Shown here one piece after another: positions 22,701 to 34,700 of a DNA stretch of 64,000 bases (position 1 is its first letter; each line of letters starts with the position of its first letter). The stretch is from positions 21,614,001 through 21,678,000 of the forward strand of contig NW_024466599.1 in the NCBI RefSeq assembly GCF_017591425.1, given 5' to 3'. The DNA is from Ochotona curzoniae (taxonomy: Eukaryota; Chordata; Mammalia; Lagomorpha; Ochotonidae). The notes under the pieces were generated by a model, which ran no database searches, was not told where the DNA came from, and worked only from the letters and a program-made list of their open reading frames with translations. Both the position numbers and the translations under genes were made by a program.

Positions 22701-25700
22701 CATTGATCATGGGGTTCCTTTCATTATGTCCTTGTCAGATACTCCTAAAAATGGCCACAATCTGTAATTTTGGTTAGTTCACCAATAGGCATTACATCTA
22801 TGAATGAGGGCTTTGGCCCTAGAAGCAGATAGGAACTACTTGGGAAAGGAGAATTAATATTTTTGCCACCCGAAAGTGACCTTCTGGTGATGAGGTTCTA
22901 AGCAGCACAGTGATCACCACAGCCTAGAAGTGGAATAAAGGGGCATCCCTGATGACAGAGCCATTCTGACAATAAGGGGAATGACCGTGTGTGTCTGGGT
23001 GCCAACATACACATCCATGCACACACACACAGCTGCTTTATTGACAATGCATAGGTATACTTATATTTGTCTCTACAGGGAGTTGTTTCACTCCTCAGTG
23101 TCACAGGCAGTGAGCAACTGTGATTCTCCCAGACTTATGGTCAGTAAAATTCATCTCAGGGGAGCCAATAGGCACCTCCCTCTGCAATCTACTCAATTCC
23201 AACAGGGGCACAAATACTCGTGCACCCTCTTCCTGGTGTCTGGGTAGTACATGTGGGTCCAAGGGGCAGACAAGCTGTGCTCTGTCCACAGCTCTTCCAA
23301 CTACCTGGATGTTTACTGATGAGCAGAGAGTCTGTCCCTCTTCCTGCAGGTATGGCAAAGTGATCAGGACAGTGGTACCCCATGATGGCTGGGGGATACT
23401 CACTAGAGGCTCACTGCCCACTCCCTACCAGCTGTTGCTTTGGAGATGCAGAGAGGCAGCAGAAGGCCAACATGCTGGCAGAGAAGATATAGGCATGACA
23501 ACCATGCCTCCTAGTTGCTGTCCCCTAGGCTCCAGGGGCTCTTCAGAATCAAGGACCAGAAGAGGCTGAAGCCACGGCAAGGCTGAGGGCTGAGAGTTCC
23601 CATGCTAGCTGCACGATTACCCATATTACGAATACCTGCAGCATTTCCTTGGATCACTTGGTTCTTAAATGTTGTTTGAGACCATGTGTCATGGAACGTA
23701 TTTCCCTGGTCCAGGGCAATTGGAAATCTGTTGCATATATACAAGCAGGAGAACTTTTCTTTGAAATCTTGACATGACATCCTGTTTAAAAAAACAGATA
23801 GCATCAGTATATGGCCCCTGCTTCTGTCCCTGGGATAAACTCTCCACTCTACGGTACCTTTTCCTGTCTCAGTTACTGTATCCTTTGACTTCCCATTGTC
23901 CTATCTGAAGCCCTGAGTCTGGCACTGGCTCACACCCTGCCAAGAACCCTTGTGCTCAGTGGCCAGCCAGATAAGGAGAAAGTCAAGTTCTCAGGTCTGC
24001 ATTCTGCATGCCACCTGGTACCAGCACCTCCTCAACTCACTGACCCAGTTCCCTGCCCTCTATTGATCAGGACAACTGCCAGGTTCTCTCTGCTTAAAGG
24101 CCATCTATGCTGCTGAGAAAATTGTCCTACAGCCCCTTGCCAGATACACTGCTGATGTCTTAGTCAGAATCAAATGCACTTCACACTGTGGTTAAACATG
24201 GGATATGGGGAGTACTTTTCTTTCTGATTTACATCTGTCCAGATTCTTAATTAGAGTCAGGACACTTCTCACGCCTGCTCAAGTGAAATATCCATCTTAT
24301 CCTCCAGGGCAGGACACAAGAATGTGGCTTCAAGCCTTCCAGCCCTGCCTGGCTTCTGAGTGGTGACACTGACAGCATCACTGTACTCAGAGCTGAATGG
24401 CAAGCCTCCTGCTACTCCTCTGGATACCACACCAGAGAGGCAGCAGAGTGCCAGGGTCCCATCAAGCTGGCACAGAAGACAGAGGCATGACAACCATGCC
24501 TCCTAGCTGCGAGATCTTAGGTGCTAATATTTCCATATTCAAATATAATGGAATGTCCGGTACCCATATCTGAGATACTTTCACACACAAGCAAAAGACA
24601 TGAAAATCTCCTACCAAAAGTAGTGTCTTTGTAGAGAAAATAGATTCTCTCAAAACAGGTTATTTCCATCCTCATAAAGGGAAAGGAAAAGGGATTTTTA
24701 TAAAGAATGGAAAATACCAGAACTCGCCATCTTGCTTGTTCTCATACAGCTGGCTTTTCCGCGGGTCGAGGGTTTCCTGCCACTCCTGAGACCTGAGCAC
24801 AGAGACAGGGACCATTAGCATGACCTCTGCCAGGCACTGGATTGCAAACAGTATTACTCAGCAGGGCCATCTTGCCCAGGCTGCCATGAGTTCCTGTGGA
24901 GCGGGTGGAAAGCGTCATTCAGCAGCAGATAGGTTTCAGCCATTCTCTATATGCAGATAACTTGTAAACACCTACAGGATTCAGCCATTTTCTATATGCA
25001 GATGACTTGTAAACAGCTGTCCCAGCCTGAGTCTCACTGATGGATTCTAGAGGCATCTGTGATCCAACCCACACTCCACTCCCCCCGACCCCCACTGCCC
25101 AAGTGAGAACAGGAGGAGCTGTCACTTAGGTCTCCCATGTCCAATCACAACACATTATGCACTGATCGACTCTACATCATCCATGTACCTCCACCCCATC
25201 TGTGGTTACCCTAGTTCAGGCTACCCTCCTCAAGCTCCTGGGCTTCCAGCTGCCCTCCCTACACTCCATCCTGCCCACCTTCGTATCCACTCCCCACACC
25301 GACATCACAAGGATTGCTCTAAAACATGAAGTTGATCGTGTCATTTCCTGGCTCTCAGGGTGACATTCAGATCCCTTATGAAGAATCATGACTGCTTCCA
25401 ATTTTCCAGGCTTCCCTGAGCCACCTTTTGCTTCCTCTCCTCTTCTCCGGATTCTATGCCCAGGCTACAAGAGATGCTTCTATTTCCTTATAAATGCCTC
25501 TCTTCCCACCATGATGCTTTTACCATGATGTTCTCCCAACCTGCAATGTTCCTTCTCCTCTCAGCTGTGGAACCCCCTACCTCTTCCTCAGCTTCCCCCT
25601 TAAAGGATCACTTTCTTGGCACTGTGCCACCCACCTGCTGCACATGCAGTGTCAGTGCCATGTCTTTGAACTCAAATAATCCCCTGCTCTACTCCTATCT

Positions 25701-28700
25701 CAGCAGTCTGTACCCTGGTGCTGGCTTCTTTGAGGCTGTCCCCCTCTGAGCTCCATGTTGAGATCCAGGGGCTCTAGTGGCTGCCATCATCCCATCACAG
25801 CATCACAGGTGTTTAACACTTGCCCTTGACACAGCACACAAGGATTTTTGGCGTGCTTGCTTAACTACCTAGTGCTGAATGAGGTATGAGGGATCATTCA
25901 TGGATAAAAATGAAAGTAAAAGCACTACATAATGATGTATTTTTTCCATAAACTTTCTGAAGTTTATGAAAATAGACACAGATGAGCATCTATTCCAGTT
26001 GCTCATCCTAGGGTCTAAAGAGGAGGAGACCACAGGCAGAAGAGGAGAGCTGCCCCTCTCTCGGCCCACTTTTCAGAGTGCAGCCACACTCATAGGCAAG
26101 CAGCCCAGAGGCATAAAAATGTAATGAGTTCTTTTTCCCAGAGGGCTTTGCATGGAGAACTTGGGTCACCTCTCTGCCAGGACAACAAGGCAGGGCCACT
26201 GCCCAGGCTTCCGGCTGCAGGCTGAGGCAGTCAGATGTGTTATTGTAAAATGGCAATTTTATAATTAAGCGATAATTACATTTTCTGCAGTGTGTAAGGG
26301 AAAATAAATGTAGTGTAAATCAATATGCTATTGATTCATGCAAGTTTGCCTTTAAGTGTGTGTGAGTGAAATTTCAATTACGGCTGGCGTAAGACCAGCC
26401 GGCTCTCACCATCCATCTCCATTCCTAAAAAGCAGGAATGAAATCGACCACCTGCATGGAGATAGTGATTTGCGGGGCCCATGGCTGCCTTCCAGCATGG
26501 CTTCCGGTGGAAGTAGGTGGCCTGCAGCACTCAGCCAGACAGCGACCTATAGAATGGATTCTGCTGTAGCTCCTACAACCAACTCCCAAACCCCAGCCTG
26601 CACACACCTGTCCCCCATTCAGAAGCTTCCACAAATGTCCGCATGTGTGGGGTACCAAACCAAGCCTCCACGTAGGCACTGGGCACTCCAATCGCAGCTG
26701 CCCACACTCCTCCACTGATCTTCCTCTATTTCAGGTTGGCTTGTTAGTCCTCTGTCCACATTCGTGGCTCTGTACTTCTTGGGATAGGGCTAGGGGCAGG
26801 TGTTATCTGGAGCCTAAATCTACTCTCCGGGCTTCTGTGGTCACAGCCCAGGTTCATTGCACCATCCACTTTGCTGTTACTTCCCTTCACTTTTTTCTTC
26901 CTTTCTGTCCTACCTCTCACCCCAATCACACATTCATGTCCCACTTGCAAATTGCCCACATGTGTCAGGCACATACTAGCAGCTGGGGCTCACCTGGAAT
27001 TGGAGTGGCTATTCTGTAGCTTGTCTCAAAGCATCAGGCCAGCCAGTTTGCACAGTCTGAAACTGGTTGGCTCCGAGTCCCCTTCTAAAATGCACTATGC
27101 TCGCTGCATTGATTTTCATTCTCACTGGGTGCTGCCTTTCTATTGTTTTGGATGCATTCATTTCCTTCCAGGCCACGTCCCTCTCCTGGCAATGCTGCCA
27201 GTGGTCACTGAGCCACGACTTTTTCCATGGCTCAGCACAGACCTTGCAGAGTCACACAGTGGGCTGGGCTCTGCTGAATGTTAAGAACAGGCAACCTGGG
27301 GCTATGCCTCTGTCCTGCTTTTACTCAGCCAACAAAGGGGCGGGGACCAAGCATCAGCACCCCCCTGATAGTGGGTAGAGGCCAGCCTGGCTTCTTGGGG
27401 AAAGCCCTGACCACACTGCTGTCCCCTTCTGGGACTGGTCAGAGGCACTGAGAGCCACTTTGCATTGACTCCCACAGTGGGCAAGGTGCTGTTCCAGGCA
27501 CCAAGCACAGTGGAAGTCTAGGGCAGAACTGATGATTGAGTCCGCTGAGTGATGATCAAGTCTTCCGAGTAGAAGGTCACCCAGATCCTTGCCTCAGTTT
27601 CTCCACCTCGCCTTGTGTAGGAAGCCTGCTCTGTCTTGACAATGTGGCCTCCTTAGTACCAGAATCCCATGAGATCATAGCCAATGATGAGGTTCCTGCT
27701 CTCTACCTCTTTCTCTTCCTAAAGTGGGCTTGGCTCCTGCCCTGCCTCCCACCCTCTGGGCTAATTCGGGTGTATGGGTTTACAGCTTTAAACCATGGTT
27801 GTCTAGAGGTCAGACACACAGCACACAGCTAAAACAGTGTACTTAGTACAGAGAATACAATAGGTGCCTAACAGGAGCCCAGCAAATGGTATCATGGGAC
27901 CATGAGACAGAGTGACAGCCACATGGGGTATGTGAACCAGACAGGCCTGTGGAAAAGCTCACAGCCAGTGAGGGTGATGCTGCCCTCCTAGGCAGGGTGC
28001 CCCCTCAACACTGTGCTCTTTCGGGAGAATTTTCCAGAAGCCATACCCATCTCTCCAGCGCCCTCTCCACTCTGTGTGGCCCCAGGGGTTCCACAGGCGG
28101 ATGATTTCTTCCCCGGACCTCCTGTACTGAATCTGTGAAGAAGAGAGAAGCAAAGAATTAAGGCTGCCCAGCACCATCAATGCCATGGGAATCGGGGCAC
28201 AATTTCAGCCCTCATCTGGCTGCAGCCAGAGCTGGGAAAATGAAAGCCAACAAGCCATCATGTCTCTGGTGCCTGCAGAGATCAGCCCTGTCTCTGCTTG
28301 GCCCTGGGCAAGGGCAGGTGCCACTGCAACACCCACTGTGACTACACCCAGAAGTCTGGTGAGCCGAGATGCAGGAGCAGATAAACAACATTGATGTTGA
28401 TTCAGACTGCAGAGGAGAGAGCTTTATGGGTTCACAGCCTCTGCCAAGCCCTGTCACAGGCAGCATCTCTATTCCACAGACATGGCTGTTTCCTGGCCCT
28501 TGGCCAGTTAGGAGCCTTGGCACCATCTCTATAACAGTGGATGGTAGAGGAGGCTGACTTCAGTAAGAGCAGGATAGCCTGAGAGCCATGCCACCCAAGG
28601 CTTGTCCTCCTCATTCTGTATCCTGGCACTGACCAGACACTTTTGCCAGCTGGTGACCCACCTTGACCTGAACTGTTCTTCTTAGCAACCCTCTTCACTC

Positions 28701-31700
28701 ATTTCAGAGGAAACTCTTCACTCATTTTACTCACTTCATCTTCACTCACTTCAGAGGCTGAAATTACTTTTTTACTCCCACACATTGATCATGCCAGAAG
28801 ACAGCACCATGGGAAATTGCTCTCAAACCAGAGCAGAACCCTGAGCCTGTGTCCTAGGAGCCAGAAGCCCTCATCCTGGTGAGGGAATTAGGATGCGACT
28901 GAGTTGTAGCTATGATCCTGCCTTGTGTTAATGTCTGTGGAGACAAGGTCCCGCAGAGGTGAGGGGAAGCCCTAAGCTCTTGCTCTGATTCCAGGGCAGG
29001 GAGATGAAGAAACCCCTAACACAATGAATGTGGAGGCCGGGCTCTGACCAGCTGCCCATGAGTGTGTGTTAACCCTTTGTTCCTTCCTTGCAATGGTGGC
29101 AAAGAGCATCAGAGAGGGTAAGCATCTTTACCAAAGACATAAAGTAAGTAGCAGAGGTAGAATTATGATCCCAGGTACTGTCTGCTCTCATGCTCTAGGT
29201 TGTTAATGTTGAAAAGTAGATCCATTCTCAGACATGACTGTGATCTTGAATATAATGCTGGAGCCACTAGACTAAGTCAATAGGATGACCAATAGGTCTT
29301 TACTATGTAAAAGTAGCACGATCATGTAAGAGCTCAAGAGCTTGTTGGTTGCTATCCTTGCCTGCCTCCCCTCTCTGCCTGGCAGTACATTGGAAGGTTC
29401 TGTGGCCATCAGTGGTACAGGCCAAGTACAGTGTGTGATGGAGCCCATGGGACAGGGACATGAGAATTAGCTGCCTGGTGGCCCAAAGAGCTTAGCAGCC
29501 ACGTGGTAGGGCTGGCATACAGTGAGGGGCTCAGCCAGTGCAGGGGAGAAGAGTAATCAGAGAGTCAAGGGGGCAAGGCCAGAGCTCCATGAGACAGGCA
29601 GATCAACTGCCACCTCTTTGCCCAGCGAGTCACTGACTGAATTAGGTACAATAAAAGAAAAAAATGCCAACTTCACTGATCTGCCTGGCTGGGTCCTGCC
29701 TGGAGAGAGGACAAGAAGATTCCAAGGCACACTGCGTTCACGGGCTGGTTTAATCTCAGCATGTGTGGGTCAGCACCCAACCTCCTTGCTTTGGGGCCCT
29801 TATGTGTCTTTGTGAGCCTTGGCCAGGGGCACAGGGGTCACACTTGAGGCCAAGGTCATGGCTATAGATGAGAATGGGTTGGCTCATTGCTCCTGTCCTT
29901 GGCTATTGACCACACTCTTATTCCTGGGTTGCTCGCCCAGAAAAGATGCCACTCATTGGGCAACAAGAGGTGGCCCAACTTCCCTACATCTAAACCAGTG
30001 GTTCCTCAGAGATAGTCTCTTTAAATATTGGTTCTTCTGACCCTCAATAGTGATTCCTAGAAATAAATTCCATCAGTACTGAGTGGTTGATGCAGAGCCT
30101 TTTAGAAGCTAACATACTGTATGACTTTCCAAGCAGGGGTTATGCATGTCCCAGTAGAGGTGTTCTGTTTGGATTGCTTAGTGTGTCATAGAAACAGCCA
30201 TGGTGTGTGTGCTGCAAGCTGCACAGGCCATAGGTGAGATCATCAGGAGCCCAAATTGCAGCCACACAGATGCTCTAGCTCCCAAGTTCACCTCCACCAA
30301 CCCCTAGGCATCTCCATTGCTGCTCCATGATCTGGCTACCACAACCAGACCCTGTCCAGCCTCCATACAAACTCATGCCCCATGATTCCTGGAAATCTGG
30401 TTACACAAGCCCTTCTCCCCTGAACTGAGAGGAGACACAAGGATGTATTAATGGTTAAAAAGGGTCTTGGCCAAGGGTGGCAGATCACTAGTGTGGGTGC
30501 CAGAACTTCCTCATGCCCTGCTCAGCACAGCTGTCACTCTTGGTCACAGCTCTCTTTCCTTAAATTTGGAGACTGTGCCAAAGCCCGGTCAACCTCATAA
30601 GTCAAGCAGTTGTGAGAAACCATCAAAATTGGCACAGTACATAACTCTTTGCTATCTCTAGACCTGTCCATGCGTGGGACAGGGGAGATGCGGGGAGAGG
30701 AGTGGCTATAATTGGCCAGGGGTGATGTGGCATTGGCTGCTCCCAAGTAGTGAGATTTCAGGGAGACTCTTTGGAAGAGCAAAGGAAATGTTACACAGCT
30801 AAAGGAGGGGGAATTCTGGTTACTCCAGCATCAGGGTCTCTTCCAGCCTGAGGTTAAGGGGAGAGGGAGCTCTTTCTTGCTGGCTGTGGTGAGCACCACC
30901 ACAGGGGTGTGAATGACACTCAGGTCAGCTATGTGCTGACCTCTGTGCCTGTCTTACCTGCTCAGCCCCAGTCACTGTGTAGGCGTGCTGGCTAACCAAC
31001 CCGTTCTCCATTTGCTCGGCCTTCCCTGTTGGCTGCAGGAGAGAAAGCAGAACTGACTGTCAGGAGGCCGGTCATCGACACAAACACACAGTTCACACAG
31101 TTCAGAGAGGTCCTCCCCTCCCCAGCTCACTGGGGGAAGGCTTGGACAGGCCATTGTGGGGTGGTGGTTTCAGGGAGTTCCAGCCTCAGGAAACCATCCA
31201 TGACTGAAGGAATCCCATGGAGATCCAAGGCTCTGAGCTGCTTGCCAGGTCTGTCACTTACCACCAAGAAGGCACAGCCTGGAGTGTGCCTGCTGGGCCC
31301 TTAATAGGGCCCAGGAATCCATTCCCTTTCTCCCTGCCACTACCCCACAGCACCTCATGCTGTCAGTAATTGGATTCTGAGTACATCCTTGGTTTCTGGT
31401 GACATTTGAGATTATGTTTCAGGAATATGGGAAGGGTCCCTGGATACTGGGAGCCAGGTATCTCAGACAGACCCAAATAATGCAGAGGCCCTACTCTGGC
31501 TCTGCCTTAGGAATAAGCAGGAATCCAAGAGCCCTTCCATGGAAACTCAAGGCAAAATCCAAAGCAGTCACCCACAGCAGGAGTAGCAATTCAGCCACCT
31601 TCTCCAGCAGATGGTAATGCCCCCCACGGTCACGTGGGACTTGATGCTCCTAGTCATGACGAAGGAGGTATTAGGTTTGGAGTCAACAGTATGGGACTCC

Positions 31701-34700
31701 CCAGTCAGCCACTTATGGGCTATGTGACAGTGAGCACCTGAGTTAGCCTCTATGAGCCATGATTTCTCAGGAAATCATACCCAGAGTGCTTGTCTGCACT
31801 CCCCTGGCTTTGGGCCACTGGCTAGACACCCTTGGGTGAGGAACGGCCTGCATGGTGCACAGACCAACTCACCACATTTGGTGTGGCGCAGGTTATCAGG
31901 GAGCCTGCCTTGGCTGCCATCTTCACTGCCATCATCAGGTCCGAAGGGGAGGAGTACATGTTGACCGTGGTGACCACCCCTCCTGTTAGATCCACCAGGG
32001 CATCAGGGAGGTAGCCGTAGTGCAGGTGGGAATAGGAGCCACGCAGCCTGGGAGGGGGAAGTCAGAGTAACTGCCTCAGCCTCTTTGAGGATCTCCTCCC
32101 CAGCGAGGAGCTGCCAGTACCACTCTCACCACTGCTACCCCCTGCCAATCACCCGGCTGGAGACTGGCAATCTGCTGCCCATGCCAGGGCTGGCATTGTC
32201 CTCTCCTGTTGCTTTTTTGGCCTTCTGGCACTTGACACTGTCCAGAAAGGTAGTGCTGTGTGGAGGTGGGGAGTGCAGGCGCTGGGGCCACAGGCTAGTG
32301 GTGGAATTGCAGTCTCATCACAGTCTTAGCTGCTTGATCTTTGGTGAGTAACCAGCCCTCATGGGGTTTGCTCAGCATTGTGCATACCAAACACTGAATA
32401 AATATGGCGGTTATCACACTGAGCACCTGTGACTTCCTGCTCTGAGGTTCTGGAAACTTCTGCTTACTGGGTTAGCCCCTTCGTGGAGATACACAAGGAA
32501 ACTTGCCTGGGCTCAAACATAGCAGTGCCAGAGATACTCTGGAAAGGTAACCGTGGGCTCTGTCTCTAGACAGTCTCTGGGCCTTGCCTGGCATCCTGCA
32601 CCCGTACCATCCTGCAGGCACTACAGAGACCCCAGACAATAGGAAGGACCCCCCCCCAGCCTATCCTCAGTGCCCCCCACGCCCATCACAGCAGCAGCTG
32701 GGCATGCTGACAAGGTGCACTCCTCTGCTTTCTGGCGTGAACACTCAGTCCTGCTGATGCTGCAGGCGCTGCAGGCCCAGCAGCCCCTGCTTGCCCTTGG
32801 CATCCTGGGCATGCACACCACAAGGAGCAGTGCTTGCCACAGCAGTCACTATCCCTTGTCAGCTGCCCAAGAGTAACTTGTCTTCATCCCCTGACTGGCT
32901 CTTGTGTGCCCAGCAGTGATGGGAAGGTAAGGGAAAGGGAGGCACAGAGGGGTGGGGCTGAGTACGGGGTAGAGGGGGGTGAATCTTGCTCTGAAGATTT
33001 TCCAAGCTGCTTGCTGTCTGCCAGGTCCCATCCTTGCCTTCTTGCATCCCGATTTTACAACCTCAGGGTGCAGAAAATAAAAATTCCCAAACAAGTTTTT
33101 CTGTGCCCCCATATCCACCAAAGTAGACCGATTCATTTCTTTACCTCCCGGGTCTGCAGGACGATGGAGCAGGTGGGGTTCAGGTGTTGCTGATTGTATT
33201 GCTCTACACGCCTACACTGGCTTCCCGTGTGCCAGACACTGATGCCCAAAGGAGGCAAACAAACTGCCCTTTCTCTAGAACCAATAGAAGGAGGAATGGT
33301 GCAAAAGCATGTGACCAGCTCGGCCACAAACACTGGGTGACCTCTGGTGTCTTGTTTCGCTTCTCTAAGCCTCAAAGTCCTAGGCTTTGAGAGGAAGGGA
33401 AGGTTCCAGACCATTGGGGAGCCCTCAGGTTCTGGAAGGCTCTCACAGGCTCCACTGGGAACAGCCCCTTCTCCTGGTGGACTGTGGACAAGGAGAGCAT
33501 TCAGGACGCTTTAAGCATCTATGAGGCTTCGGCCCCCTTGCTAGAAGCCTGGAGGCTGGGGCATGCAGATTCTGGGCCCACCCTCTGGCTTCTTTTCAAG
33601 CTCAATGATTGTTTTAGGTCTGTTGTTGACAAAATGCGGTCAAAGTCATCCTTTCCACCATGCTACCCCCTTCCATAAGGAAAACAAACAAACAAAAGCA
33701 AAAAATCAGGACCCTGGAGTGATACAGGCTGAATCCACACTGGTAAGATGATGACCCTGTCTGTGTCAGTCACTTTGAAATGAATTAACCTCCCCCAAAA
33801 GGTGCAGGAATTTGGGGACCTTGGCTGTTCTCTGGGCCTCATTCTTACAGCCTAATGAACAGCTCTTCCTGACACTGGCAATGACCATGAACTTGAGGGT
33901 CTCTTGAGTTGGCTCACTGGGGGGAAAAATAAAACCCCAGGGAAAGCCTTGAGGTCCCTTGCTCTTGATGTTGTGACTTACAGAAGGACAAGGACAGCAA
34001 TGGAGAGTGGTACCATTGCCCTCCCACAGGGCCCCGGGGCTGTTTCCACCAGGCTGCATGCCTCCTCAGTGATGTCCCGTGCCAGGTGGCCAGAGGCTCT
34101 GGTTGTCTCAGGCTCACTGTCCACACCCACTGTCCAGAGATTCAGCATTCCCTTGTACAACAGGGGCTGGAAATGAGATTTCTGGAAACTTCTGTCTTCC
34201 CACAGGTATGACTCTAAATATGGCCGTGACTCAGTATGGCCATGAGCCGGGGCTTCTCTACCCTTGTGTGTCCTCCACTGCCCTTCACTTCCTCTCCCAC
34301 AGGTCACTGCCTCCATAGCCTCTTGACCCTGGCCACAGATCACTGGACCCCAGGAGCTTCTGACCTGGGCTTCCCCAGTCAGCCCCACTGGCTGGTACTG
34401 GAATTCCATATTGAGCAGAAGCCAAAGCTGGAGGGGCTGAAGGGAAGGACCATGGGGTAGCTCCATGCTGTTGCCTCATTAGCTCAGTCCTGGGCTTCTG
34501 AGGATAATCTGGGTGGCCACACACAGGGTGGACCCGTGACTTCTGAATAGCATTGTCCAGAGTGCCCTGGGACACGTCCCTTTAGACCCCTCTAGGAGTG
34601 TCCTTTCTGGGTGTGAGATGTGCTTGTCACTTATCTGGCACCATGTGGGATTTCCTGACCCTGAATTCTGGCCTTATCTAGCTTAGTAACTTCTACAGCC

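Larger units (their letters stand above)
24793..28046 (-). other. CAPN13 intron 7
   Basis: About 3.3 kb. Holds a 45-nt tandem duplication, an L2 3' end and a candidate conserved element. 26480-28046 shows nothing recognisable. Confidence 0.85.
28133..30957 (-). other. CAPN13 intron 6
   Basis: About 2.8 kb. Contains a short degenerate tandem repeat (28691-28758) and a MIR-like piece near 29100-29200. Otherwise unassigned. Confidence 0.85.

Noticed and set aside
27959..28186. Tail of the frame after WRDG in exon 7 (about 30 residues)
   Set aside because: This is read-through into intron 7. Splicing to exon 8 restores the conserved DGSQEW sequence in phase.
32600..32876. GC-rich plus-strand frame with helical-looking peptide ([20 protein letters not shown])
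   Set aside because: It lies within intron 4, has no splice or homology support, and a leucine- and alanine-rich peptide is expected from CTG-rich DNA.
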